This document shows, piece by piece, positions 17,649-25,463 of a DNA stretch of 64,000 nt. A program made the position numbers and the translations under genes. Under the pieces are notes generated by a model. It searched no databases. It saw nothing but the letters and a program-made list of their open reading frames with translations, and was not told the origin of the DNA. Source of the DNA: an uncultured Ruminococcus sp. GTDB lineage: Bacteria; Bacillota; Clostridia; Oscillospirales; Ruminococcaceae. The number at the start of each line of letters is the position of its first letter. The first letter of the stretch is position 1. Location of the stretch: the NCBI GenBank assembly GCA_947627275.1, contig CANQVK010000011.1, positions 18,865 through 82,864 of the forward strand, written 5' to 3'.

Positions 17649-18686
17649 TCAAAATGCCAAAAGCAGTACGATGCCCAAAGCTCCGAAAACCGCGCCCGCA
17701 AGAGAAAACGTAATAACGATCCTGTATTCGCTCCACTTGCACATTTCAAAATGGTGATGAATGGGCGTCATTTTGAAAATTCGCCTGCCCTCGCCGTATT
17801 TCTTTTTTGTGTACTTAAAATAGCTGACCTGTATCACTACCGACAACGCCTCGATAATATACACCAGCGAAACAAGCAGCATAAGCAGATGATTGTGAAA
17901 CACAAGTCCGACAGCTGTTACCGCAGCTCCAAGAAACATCGAGCCTGTATCGCCCATGAAGCATTTTGCCGGATTCAGGTTCCACACAAGGAATCCCAGA
18001 CAACCGCCTGCCAAAGCCATTGTAAAGCATGTCATCTCCTTTTCGGCAAGGATAGAACTGCATACCGTGAATATCAGCATTGCCGTAAACGTTACCGAAC
18101 CGCAAAGACCGTCCACACCGTCCGTAAGATTCACGGCATTGGTCAGATATATTATAACGGGTATCATAATAAGGTAATAAAATATACCGAGCTGCGGAGT
18201 CTCCCAAAAACCCAGATCTATTGACGTCGAGCCGTCCCCGAATTTGTACAGACAGAACAGAAAGCCAATTGAAAACAATGTCTGCAAAAGTATTTTCTGC
18301 ATCGGCGTCAAGCCGTCGTTATTTTTTCTGACTACCTTTGTATAGTCGTCGATAAAACCGATAAAGCCGAACAGTATTGAAAACACAACAACGCTCAGGA
18401 GCATGAAAAATCCGTTTCTTGTACTTTGAGCTACAGGATCGAGCCCTGCCTGTATGCGGTATATCCAATAACCGCACATTGACATGAGAACCGTGGATAT
18501 TATGAACATGAATCCGCCCATTGTAGGAGTTCCCTGTTTCTTTGCATGCCACCCCGGACCGTCCTTGACCTTGATAGGCTGACCGAACTTCAGCTTGTGC
18601 AGAAACGGCACGAGCCACTTTCCCGATAATGCCGCAATTCCAAAGGACAGCAAAGCCGTCAGTAAAATAATTATCCAAAATGACAT
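17649..18686 (-). CDS. mraY: MraY, phospho-MurNAc-pentapeptide transferase
   Basis: The 345-residue membrane enzyme makes lipid I from UDP-MurNAc-pentapeptide and undecaprenyl phosphate. Seen are GTPTMGGFMFI, GFIDDYTKV (the catalytic Asp pair), NAVNLTDGVDGL and MTPIHHHFE. The frame is open to an ATG at 18728 just after the murE stop, but that has no ribosome site. The ATG at 18686 has AAGGAG about 12 bases upstream and gives the usual N-terminus, so it is preferred. No murD follows, unlike in many Firmicutes. Confidence 0.94.
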   Translation of the reverse strand: MSFWIIILLTALLSFGIAALSGKWLVPFLHKLKFGQPIKVKDGPGWHAKKQGTPTMGGFMFIISTVLMSMCGYWIYRIQAGLDPVAQSTRNGFFMLLSVVVFSILFGFIGFIDDYTKVVRKNNDGLTPMQKILLQTLFSIGFLFCLYKFGDGSTSIDLGFWETPQLGIFYYLIMIPVIIYLTNAVNLTDGVDGLCGSVTFTAMLIFTVCSSILAEKEMTCFTMALAGGCLGFLVWNLNPAKCFMGDTGSMFLGAAVTAVGLVFHNHLLMLLVSLVYIIEALSVVIQVSYFKYTKKKYGEGRRIFKMTPIHHHFEMCKWSEYRIVITFSLAGAVFGALGIVLLLAF

Positions 18687-18728
18687 CTGATCAAACAACT
18701 CCTTTTCGACGGATACTCCGTCATCCAA

Positions 18729-20162
18729 TTACAGAAGCTTCAAGCCCTCCGCAACGATTTCTCTCTCATCAAAATGAATATGCTTCATGCCTGCAAGTAT
18801 CTGATAATCCTCATGACCCTTGCCTGCCAATACTATTATATCACCTTTCCGGGCAATTTTCAAGCCGTGATATATAGCTTCTCTGCGGTCAGTCACCACA
18901 TCATATGGTGTTGCCGAGCCTTCAAGCCCCTTTAAAATATCCTCTATTATAGCCTCCGGCTTCTCGTTTCGGGGGTTATCTGATGTCACGATAAGTCTGT
19001 CGGCATACTTCGCCGCCGCCGCAGCCATTTTCGGACGCTTTGCCGCATCACGGTTTCCGCCGCATCCGAACAGGCAGATAAGTCTGCCCTCGGTATACTC
19101 CTTTACGCTTTTCAGGATATTCTCAACGGCGTCAGGAGTATGAGCATAATCGCATATTACGGTAAAATCCCGTCCCGTGGGAATGATCTCGCATCTTCCC
19201 TTAACGCCGTTATAAGCCGAAACTGCCGAAAGTATATCGCTCATGGGGATGTTTTCCAATACGCATACGGCTATCGCCGCTGTCAGATTTGAAACATTGA
19301 ACATTCCCGGGATAGGCGAGCTTACGTCATATCTTCCGCCCTCACAGTTAAACGAAAATGTGCTGCCCGCAGAGCTGATCGTAATTTCATCGGCATAAAA
19401 CGCCGCTTTTTCCCTTACTGAAAATGAAAGTCTGCCGCAGTTCACCTCATTGTAAAGCCGTCTGCCGTATTCATCATCAATATTTACGACAGCCGTACCG
19501 CAGACGTCGAACAGCATTTTTTTCGCCTGAAAGTAATCCTCCATGTCCTTATGATAGTCAAGGTGATCCTGCGTAAGATTGGTAAATACGGCAGTTTTGA
19601 AAAACGCCGTTCCTATGCGTCGCTGAACCAACGCAAAGGAGCTTACCTCCATAACGGCGTACTCACAGCCCGCGTCCGCCATTTTCGCAAGAAGCGACAT
19701 AAAATCATACGCCATAGGAGTAGTATTTTCCGTGTGAAGAACCTCGTCCCCTATCTCGTTCTGTATCGTGCCTATAAGTCCTGTCTTGTGACCTGTACTC
19801 ATAAGTATGTGCTTGATAACGTTTGTAATGGTAGTCTTACCGTTTGTACCTGTCACTCCGATAAGGGTCAGACGTTTTTCGGGATGTCCGAACCATGCCG
19901 CACAAAGCTCTCCGTAAAGCTTTCGGCTGTTTTCCGTGACGATCTGCCTGTCGCCAAGACCAAGATCGCGTTCGCAGACTATCGCCGCAGCGCCCTTTTC
20001 AAGCATTTCGGCGGCGGCGGTATGACCGTCGAAGCTGCCGCCTTTTACGCATACAAAAAGGCTTCCCTCTGTCACTTTTCTTGTATCGTCCGTTATCGAG
20101 GTTATTTCAGCGCCGCCTATTGCAGTTTCGGCTCTGCCCTCAAGTAAATCCGCTAACTTCAT
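18729..20162 (-). CDS. murE: MurE, UDP-MurNAc-tripeptide synthetase (mDAP-adding type)
   Basis: The 477-residue Mur ligase adds the third stem-peptide residue. The ATP loop GTNGKTT is at 105-111, and the specificity motif SDNPRNEKPE indicates meso-diaminopimelate rather than lysine. The frame opens at 20198, but the ATG at 20162 has GGAGGAG 9 bases upstream and overlaps the PBP gene end by its ribosome site. Inference: the cell wall is mDAP-type. Confidence 0.95.
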   Translation of the reverse strand: MKLADLLEGRAETAIGGAEITSITDDTRKVTEGSLFVCVKGGSFDGHTAAAEMLEKGAAAIVCERDLGLGDRQIVTENSRKLYGELCAAWFGHPEKRLTLIGVTGTNGKTTITNVIKHILMSTGHKTGLIGTIQNEIGDEVLHTENTTPMAYDFMSLLAKMADAGCEYAVMEVSSFALVQRRIGTAFFKTAVFTNLTQDHLDYHKDMEDYFQAKKMLFDVCGTAVVNIDDEYGRRLYNEVNCGRLSFSVREKAAFYADEITISSAGSTFSFNCEGGRYDVSSPIPGMFNVSNLTAAIAVCVLENIPMSDILSAVSAYNGVKGRCEIIPTGRDFTVICDYAHTPDAVENILKSVKEYTEGRLICLFGCGGNRDAAKRPKMAAAAAKYADRLIVTSDNPRNEKPEAIIEDILKGLEGSATPYDVVTDRREAIYHGLKIARKGDIIVLAGKGHEDYQILAGMKHIHFDEREIVAEGLKLL

Positions 20163-20166
20163 ATTA

Positions 20167-22611
20167 TTAATCTCCTCCGCCCGGTACATGAAATTCAAGA
20201 ACTATGGTCTTACCCTTTTCCACTTTCGTTCCTGCCGGAATGGACTGACTGTTTACAACAGCTCCCTCACGGTGGATAGAAGCTCCCGTCGCCACGTAAT
20301 TAAGATCCATGTAAACTATCGAATCATTTGCAACATCGGGAGATAAGCCCACAAGATCAGGGACTTCCGTATAATCTACCGTATGGCTGGGATCGGTGTA
20401 AAGATAGACCGTGCCGCCCTTTGCTATAGTTGTACCTGTTACGGGCGATTGCGCAACAACTGTCATGCCCTTGCCCACTACTTCGGGATTTGCGCCCATT
20501 GCGTCAAGAGTTGCCTTTGCAGCCTCAAGATCGCCTTCAAGGAGAGGAACTTTAATATCAAGCTCAGCCAATTCCTCCGCTGTATACTCGGGACTTATGC
20601 CGAGATAAGGAAGAACGTCGGTAAGAATATCTCTTGCTGTGGGAACAGCGACCTTGCTTCCATAGTAAAAGCCTCCGTTTGTTCTGAAATCAGGCATATC
20701 GGCAAGCACAAGAAGAATGATCTCGGGGTCGTCGGCAGGAGCGAAACAGCAGTAAGACGCACCGTAATCCTGTTTATCGGCAATTTCGTTTTCGCCCTGT
20801 TCCATTTTCTTGCCTGCCGCAGTTACGGAAAGTCTCTGGGAAGTTCCCGATTTTCCGCCGATAGCATAACCCTTGATATTTACGTTACCACCGCCGTTGT
20901 CAATTGTAACATGATAAAGAGCGTCACGCATTATAGCGGAGGTTTCCTCTGAAACGACCTGTCTGCGGACTGTGCGCTCGTTTTTGAGAACAACATTTCC
21001 GTCCTCGTCAAGAATTTTCTCAACAACATAGGGCTGTAGAAGATAACCGCCGTTTATCGAGGCGCAGTATGCCGTGATCATTTCGATCGGAGTTATCGTG
21101 TGGTTCTGTCCTATCGAGGACATGCCCAGATCGACATTGGTAAATATATCAGCAGGCTGTATATTGCCGGAACTGCCCGCCTCTGCCGGAAGGTCTATTC
21201 CTGTAGGTTCTTTCAGTCCGAAGGCATCGAAATAATAGAGGAATTTTTCTTCTCCCAATCTTTCACCTATATCCATAAATGCAGGGTTGCATGAATGGGT
21301 AAGCGCCACCTGATAACTCTGTGCGCCGTGTCCGCCAATCTCGTGACACTTTACAGGACTTTCCATACCGTCAAGCTTTTTAAAACCCTGACAGTAAAAG
21401 CTGTCCTTATTAACGTCTATAAGATCTTCCTCAAACGCCGCCGCGCTTGTTATTACCTTGAATACGGAACCCGGCTCGTATACCTCGGTAACGCACTTGT
21501 TGCGCCACTGAGTCTCACGGGCTGTTCCCTGAAGCTTGTTGTATTCTTCCTCGGAAAGCGTTTTCAGCTGCTCGTTAATTACAGGGTCGGCAATTTCGTA
21601 AGGATTATTCAGATCGTAGCTCGGATATTGAGCCATTCCGTAAATTGCGCCTGTTTTTGCGTTCATTAAAATAGCGCAGCTTCTGTTTTTTACCTTGAAA
21701 TTCGTTGACATTTCCTCCAGATGCTTTTCAAGAGCATACTGAATACGCATATCAAGAGTGAGATATACGTCGTTTCCGTTTTTGGCAGGATATGTCTTGG
21801 AATAGCGGTAGGGCAGCTCGTTGCCGTTTGAATCCTTTGCGGAGATAGTTCTGCCGTCCGTACCTGCAAGATATTCGTCATATGATGATTCAACTCCGTA
21901 CATGCCGTAGCCGTCCGAAGCCGTAAAGCCGATAACAGCCGCCGCAAGCTCATTCTGAGGATAGTAACGCTTGGTGTCCTCCTCAACGTTAAGACTGACA
22001 AGTCCATATTGATTAAAGAACGCAAGCACCTCGTCCGCCACGGGTTTTTCGACCTGCTCCTGAAGAACGCTGTATTGGTTGTTTGCCGTCATAGCCTTTT
22101 CAACCTTTTCGGCAGTTATTTGCAGCTTTCCGTGCGGAGGCTGTAGCTTTTCAACAAGGAACGCAACGGCGTCCGCGCGGAATTTCTCCGCTGATTCAGG
22201 AAGAAGATCTTCAACTACTTCCTCCTTCTCAACGCCGTTTTCATCTGTAGTGACCTGTATCTTCGGCTGATACGTACCGTCTTTTATCTGTTCGGCACGA
22301 GTCTCGATACGCTTCTGCAAATTTTCCAGATCGGCTCGGAACTGCTTCGGATCGAGGAAAATCTTATAAACCGTTGCGCTTTTGGCAAGAGCAGTTCCCT
22401 TTGAATCGTAGATCGAGCCTCTGTGAGCCGAAATTGGTATCGAACCGAAGTGCTGGTCGTTGGCTTTCGCCTGATATTCCTTGTTCATCAGAACGGATAT
22501 GCGGAAAAAATTTCCCGCAACAAATGCGAAAAGAATGAAAAAAACGACGGTCATCGTAATTTTCGTCCTGATTTTCATTGACCTTGAAGGAAGATTGCTG
22601 TTATTAGCCAT
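20167..22611 (-). CDS. Class B penicillin-binding protein with PASTA domains (SpoVD/FtsI type)
   Basis: The 814-residue protein has a short cytoplasmic tail, one membrane helix (about 19-40), a dimerisation domain (SAHRGSIYD), a transpeptidase domain with GSVFK (Ser382), the SCN motif and KSGTSQ, and two C-terminal PASTA modules (from about residue 650). It crosslinks septal peptidoglycan, probably paired with FtsW. The ATG at 22611 has GAAAGGA upstream; the longer frame to 22653 is not supported. Vegetative FtsI and sporulation SpoVD both carry PASTA repeats in Clostridia, so the exact role is open. Confidence 0.92.
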   Translation of the reverse strand: MANNSNLPSRSMKIRTKITMTVVFFILFAFVAGNFFRISVLMNKEYQAKANDQHFGSIPISAHRGSIYDSKGTALAKSATVYKIFLDPKQFRADLENLQKRIETRAEQIKDGTYQPKIQVTTDENGVEKEEVVEDLLPESAEKFRADAVAFLVEKLQPPHGKLQITAEKVEKAMTANNQYSVLQEQVEKPVADEVLAFFNQYGLVSLNVEEDTKRYYPQNELAAAVIGFTASDGYGMYGVESSYDEYLAGTDGRTISAKDSNGNELPYRYSKTYPAKNGNDVYLTLDMRIQYALEKHLEEMSTNFKVKNRSCAILMNAKTGAIYGMAQYPSYDLNNPYEIADPVINEQLKTLSEEEYNKLQGTARETQWRNKCVTEVYEPGSVFKVITSAAAFEEDLIDVNKDSFYCQGFKKLDGMESPVKCHEIGGHGAQSYQVALTHSCNPAFMDIGERLGEEKFLYYFDAFGLKEPTGIDLPAEAGSSGNIQPADIFTNVDLGMSSIGQNHTITPIEMITAYCASINGGYLLQPYVVEKILDEDGNVVLKNERTVRRQVVSEETSAIMRDALYHVTIDNGGGNVNIKGYAIGGKSGTSQRLSVTAAGKKMEQGENEIADKQDYGASYCCFAPADDPEIILLVLADMPDFRTNGGFYYGSKVAVPTARDILTDVLPYLGISPEYTAEELAELDIKVPLLEGDLEAAKATLDAMGANPEVVGKGMTVVAQSPVTGTTIAKGGTVYLYTDPSHTVDYTEVPDLVGLSPDVANDSIVYMDLNYVATGASIHREGAVVNSQSIPAGTKVEKGKTIVLEFHVPGGGD

Positions 22612-22725
22612 ATTCTCATCCTTTCTGTTGTTAAAGAAAAACTTTCCCTCCATAATATCAACGTCGTAAAATCAAGAGGGAACTGTTTCTCCTTACTTTC
22701 TGTCAAATAGCGCTTCTAATAAAGA

Positions 22726-22752
22726 AGGCAGGGTTTTTGAGCAGCCCTGCCT
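22726..22752 (-). terminator. Hairpin upstream of the class B PBP gene
   Basis: AGGCAGGG and CCCTGCCT (22752-22745 and 22733-22726 read on minus) form an 8-bp stem followed by TCTTTATT. It lies between ftsL and the pbp gene, 115 bases before the pbp start, and closes the candidate structured RNA just upstream. It could terminate or attenuate the dcw transcript. Confidence 0.55.
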
Positions 22753-22792
22753 TTGAACATCTTCTTTTTTTATGCGATGTCCTTGCTCTTTG

Positions 22793-22909
22793 ACACATAA
22801 GCAATCAATTACGCCTGTTGTCCCGACAAGCGATGGATCTTTCCTCTTTCAGCGTATCGCATGAAAGAAGACGATCCTGTATTCCGATCACCCGCTGTGC
22901 CTCCGTGTT
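22793..22909 (-). ncRNA. Candidate structured RNA between ftsL and the pbp gene
   Basis: The 382-base gap 22612-22993 is unusually long for this cluster. On the minus strand it can fold as a junction. AACAC pairs with GTGT (22909-22905 with 22796-22793), and GUGAUC with GAUUGC (22891-22886 with 22806-22801). Inside lie a long hairpin (22877-22835: GGATC/GATCC, then 9 bp CTTCTTTCA/TGAAAGAGG, then GCG/CGC) and a second hairpin (22832-22812, TTGTC/GACAA). A terminator-like stem follows. No known riboswitch signature was recognised. Whether it is a leader or an independent RNA is unknown. Confidence 0.4.
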
Positions 22910-22993
22910 CTACTATCACTACGGCGTTATATTTTTTGTTGCCGTTAGTTTTTTAATTACAGGCAGCTTTTTGTTATATTTATATTTATTTAG

Positions 22994-23440
22994 CTACCCT
23001 CTGAAATATTCCACGCAGCGATTAAAAAACTTCTTGACCTTCGCCAGAAGACCTTCGTCCTGCTCAGGAATAGTTACAACGTCGTCGGTCTGGATCTTGA
23101 TGTAATTTATCTGGGACGAATCTATTTTATGCATGCCCAGTACATTTTCAGCATAATCCTCGACGTTCTTTGCAGATATTTTGCTTTCCAGCTCAGTTTG
23201 CAGCCTTACGTTTTCCGCCTCGGCAAGGGTCAGCTCCTCGTTAAGAGCGGACACCATGCTGTACATTGTATTCCTTCGGTCAAGGCTGTATATAACAGTT
23301 CCAAGCAGTACGGCGGCGAGGACGGATATAAGTACGATAGATATTACCGACCCGAGCTTTGTTTCGGATTTCCCCGAAGCCTTTTCAGACCGGCTCTTTT
23401 TAACGCGGCTCTCTGATTTTACAGAGTCTCGTTCAGCCAT
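22994..23440 (-). CDS. ftsL: FtsL-like septum formation protein
   Basis: The 148-residue bitopic protein has a basic Ser/Lys-rich cytoplasmic tail, one membrane helix (about 31-51), then a leucine-zipper-like coiled coil (MVSALNEELTLAEAENVRLQTELESKI) and the motif DYAENVLGMHKID typical of FtsL/DivIC. Position directly after rsmH, as in other dcw clusters, supports FtsL. It starts one base beyond the rsmH stop. Confidence 0.85.
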   Translation of the reverse strand: MAERDSVKSESRVKKSRSEKASGKSETKLGSVISIVLISVLAAVLLGTVIYSLDRRNTMYSMVSALNEELTLAEAENVRLQTELESKISAKNVEDYAENVLGMHKIDSSQINYIKIQTDDVVTIPEQDEGLLAKVKKFFNRCVEYFRG

Positions 23441-23441
23441 T

Positions 23442-24374
23442 TCAGTCCGTACTCCTTTCTATTATTCTGAGCTTAGCGCTTCTGCTTCTGTTGTTGCTTT
23501 CCAGCTCCGTTTCGTCAGCCTCTATGGGCTTTCTGTTCACAAATATTCCCTGCGGCTTGCGTCCGCATACACATTTGGGAAAATCGGGCGGACAAATACA
23601 TCCCTTGCACCAACCTGCAAATCTCTGTTTGACTATTCTGTCCTCCAAAGAATGAAAGGTGATGACGGCAAGTCTGCCCTTTGGCTTCAGGGCAGCGAAC
23701 GCCTTGTCAAGTCCTGCCGACAAATGGTCGAACTCTCCGTTTACGGCTATTCGTATCGCCTGAAAGGTTTTTTTACAGGGGTTTTTTTCTCTCCGTGCTT
23801 TCTGCGGAACGCTTTTCCTTATTATATCCGCAAGCTGCAATGTAGTTTCTACGGGAGCAGTCTCTCTTGCCTTGATTATATTTGAAGCAATACGCCGTGA
23901 GAATTTTTCTTCTCCGTACTCGAATATAATTTTTGCAAGCTCCTGTTCCGAATAAGTATTAACTATATCAGCCGCACTCATACCGTTTTGGCTCATTCTC
24001 ATATCGAGCGGCGCATCGGCATGATAAGAAAAGCCTCTGCTTTCTTCATCGAGCTGATATGACGATACGCCTAAATCCATAAGTATACCGTCAACGCAGC
24101 TTATGCCAAGCTCGTCAAGCACACAGTCAAGCTCCGAGTAATTACGATGTATCACACGGGCGCTGCCGAAGTCCGCCAATCTTTCCGAAGCCGCCTTAAC
24201 GGCGTCGGGATCGCGGTCGAGGGCAATAAGTTTGCCTTTTTCGCTCAGTCTTGCAGCAATTGCAGAGGAATGTCCGCCGCCTCCGGCAGTACAGTCAACG
24301 TACACGCCGTCGGGATCGATATTCAGTCCTTCAATACATTGGTCAAGAAGAACAGGGATATGTCTGAATTCCAT
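23442..24374 (-). CDS. rsmH: RsmH (MraW) 16S rRNA m4C1402 methyltransferase
   Basis: The 310-residue enzyme N4-methylates C1402 of 16S rRNA. Motifs are HIPVLLDQCIEGL, VDCTAGGGGHSSAI (SAM site), DGILMDLGVSSYQLDEESRG, FQAIRIAVNGE and FHSLEDRIVKQ. A Cys-rich CKGCICPPDFPKCVC segment near the C-terminus is common in the Gram-positive forms. AAGGAG precedes the ATG. A dispersed hairpin element separates it from mraZ. Confidence 0.96.
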   Translation of the reverse strand: MEFRHIPVLLDQCIEGLNIDPDGVYVDCTAGGGGHSSAIAARLSEKGKLIALDRDPDAVKAASERLADFGSARVIHRNYSELDCVLDELGISCVDGILMDLGVSSYQLDEESRGFSYHADAPLDMRMSQNGMSAADIVNTYSEQELAKIIFEYGEEKFSRRIASNIIKARETAPVETTLQLADIIRKSVPQKARREKNPCKKTFQAIRIAVNGEFDHLSAGLDKAFAALKPKGRLAVITFHSLEDRIVKQRFAGWCKGCICPPDFPKCVCGRKPQGIFVNRKPIEADETELESNNRSRSAKLRIIERSTD

Positions 24375-24393
24375 ATAACTCTCCTTATACTGA

Positions 24394-24554
24394 TATACTC
24401 GCCGCTATTACAAAATGTCCAAAGAATGCTTAACAGAAAATTCGTATGTCAAGGAAGATGACGAAAGCATACTTGTTGTATGGTGAGGAAGATGACGCAG
24501 ACAGACGGATTTTATGTCTGCATTACTGGATATTTTGTAATAGCGGCGAGTATA
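24394..24554 (+). repeat. Dispersed hairpin element, type 1, full copy A
   Basis: 161 bp between mraZ and rsmH. The ends are 28-bp inverted repeats beginning TATACTCGCCGCTATT with one mismatch that would be a G-U pair in RNA. Pairing continues inward imperfectly (AATGC/GCATT, then ACAGAAAATTCGT against ACGGATTTTATGT). The apex holds a small CATAC/GTATG hairpin flanked by two copies of GGAAGATGACG (24453-24463 and 24487-24497). The motif-bearing strand is plus, opposite to the dcw transcript. No open frame is inside. Copy B at 46160 is nearly identical. Confidence 0.9.
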
Positions 24555-24569
24555 AGATACACAGCGGTA

Positions 24570-25001
24570 TCAAAGCACAAGATTTGCCAATGCTGCCTTT
24601 TTTGCAGCGGGATCAAGGCTTTTTCTGCTTTCAGCAAGCACAGCCGAATCCCAGATCTCAGCTCTGTTCATATTGCCTATAACGGTTACCTCGCCTTTAA
24701 TGCCGGCATAGTCCCTTAATGTCTGCGATATAAAAATTCTGCCCTGCTTATCGGGGACCTGCTTGTCCGCACCGGCGAGAAGCTCACGCCGTATTTCCGA
24801 GCCGATCTCGCCCGGAATCTCATTGAGCTTTCCGCAGTATTTGTAGAACTCTTCCACAGAGTAAACAGCGATGTAGTTTTTTTCATGACCAATGCAAAGA
24901 TAGAATTCGGCGCCGAGAATGTCACGAAGCTTGTTTGGAAAGCTCATACGGCCCTTTGCGTCGATACTCGGATTAAAAGTACCGCATAACGGCTCGTTCA
25001 T
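24570..25001 (-). CDS. mraZ: MraZ transcriptional regulator
   Basis: The 143-residue protein has two SpoVT-AbrB-like half domains, each with the family motif (IDAKGRMSFPNKLRD and PDKQGRIFISQTLRD). MraZ is a DNA-binding regulator of its own dcw operon. The frame opens at 25016, but the ATG at 25001 has GGAGG 8 bases upstream. Possible MraZ sites (CCAAA at 25042 and 25052 on plus, TTTGG on minus, 10 bp apart) lie in its leader. Confidence 0.94.
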   Translation of the reverse strand: MNEPLCGTFNPSIDAKGRMSFPNKLRDILGAEFYLCIGHEKNYIAVYSVEEFYKYCGKLNEIPGEIGSEIRRELLAGADKQVPDKQGRIFISQTLRDYAGIKGEVTVIGNMNRAEIWDSAVLAESRKSLDPAAKKAALANLVL

Positions 25002-25101
25002 GACATTCGCCTCCATTTCTTCTTTCGGTCACGTTTCGCTGCCAAACTTCACCAAAAAATGGAAAATTTCACATTACATCACCTTTTTTACCCCTACAAC
25101 A

Positions 25102-25130
25102 ATTATACACTATTTGCCATAATTTTGCAA
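25102..25130 (-). promoter_or_regulatory. dcw cluster promoter (upstream of mraZ)
   Basis: On the minus strand TTGCAA (25130-25125), 17 bases, TATAAT (25107-25102). The predicted start is about 95 bases before the mraZ ATG. Two TTTGG boxes 10 bp apart lie in the leader and resemble MraZ direct repeats, which in other bacteria read TGGGN; this match is weak. Confidence 0.7.
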
Positions 25131-25364
25131 TAGGGCATACTGCACAATCATGAGGAGCATTGAAAAGATATTTTCAGCGTTTATGACAAATCAAGCGGAT
25201 ATAAAGTTAATTTATATTACTTGATTTTCACCTTTTTTCACCCTTTGAGGTCAAAAATCAGGAAAAAGGTGAAAAAAGGCATAGAAGATTTTAAAAGCAA
25301 AACAAGCCTCCGAGCCAAAGCTGTGCCTTTGGCTCAAAGACTTATTGGAAAACAAGTTTCTATT
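25131..25364. other. Non-coding region between mraZ promoter and SpoIID gene
   Basis: No convincing gene is seen. It holds CACCTTTTTTCACC repeated in inverted form around 25231-25280 and a perfect GAGCCAAAG/CTTTGGCTC hairpin at about 25312-25335. With the long hairpin at 25365-25456 it makes a 330-base stretch rich in inverted repeats. Confidence 0.5.
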
Positions 25365-25456
25365 ACTGATCTCTGATCGGTTCCATGAAAAAATTTCCCG
25401 ACAATCAACGATTGGATCGCAGTGAAAATTTTTCATGGGTTTGGTTAGAGATCAGT
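25365..25456 (+). repeat. 92-base imperfect palindrome; perfect helix only as plus-strand RNA
   Basis: ACTGATCTCTGATCGG through CCATGAAAAA (from 25365) pairs with TTTTTCATGGGTTTGG through AGAGATCAGT (to 25456). Within the 17 positions CTCTGATCGGTTCCATG every mismatch is a G-U pair if the plus strand is the RNA, and an A-C mismatch on the minus strand. It lies 7 bases beyond the SpoIID stop. No plus-strand gene is nearby, so its transcription is unproven. Confidence 0.6.
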
Positions 25457-25463
25457 GTAAACA

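Noticed and set aside
22726..22910. T-box, SRP RNA or 6S RNA in the ftsL-pbp gap
   Set aside because: None of the diagnostic sequences of these RNAs was seen, so it is left as an unnamed structured candidate.
24394..24554. CRISPR array or retron-like RNA for the hairpin elements
   Set aside because: There are no spaced direct repeats of CRISPR type and no reverse transcriptase or cas gene in the window.
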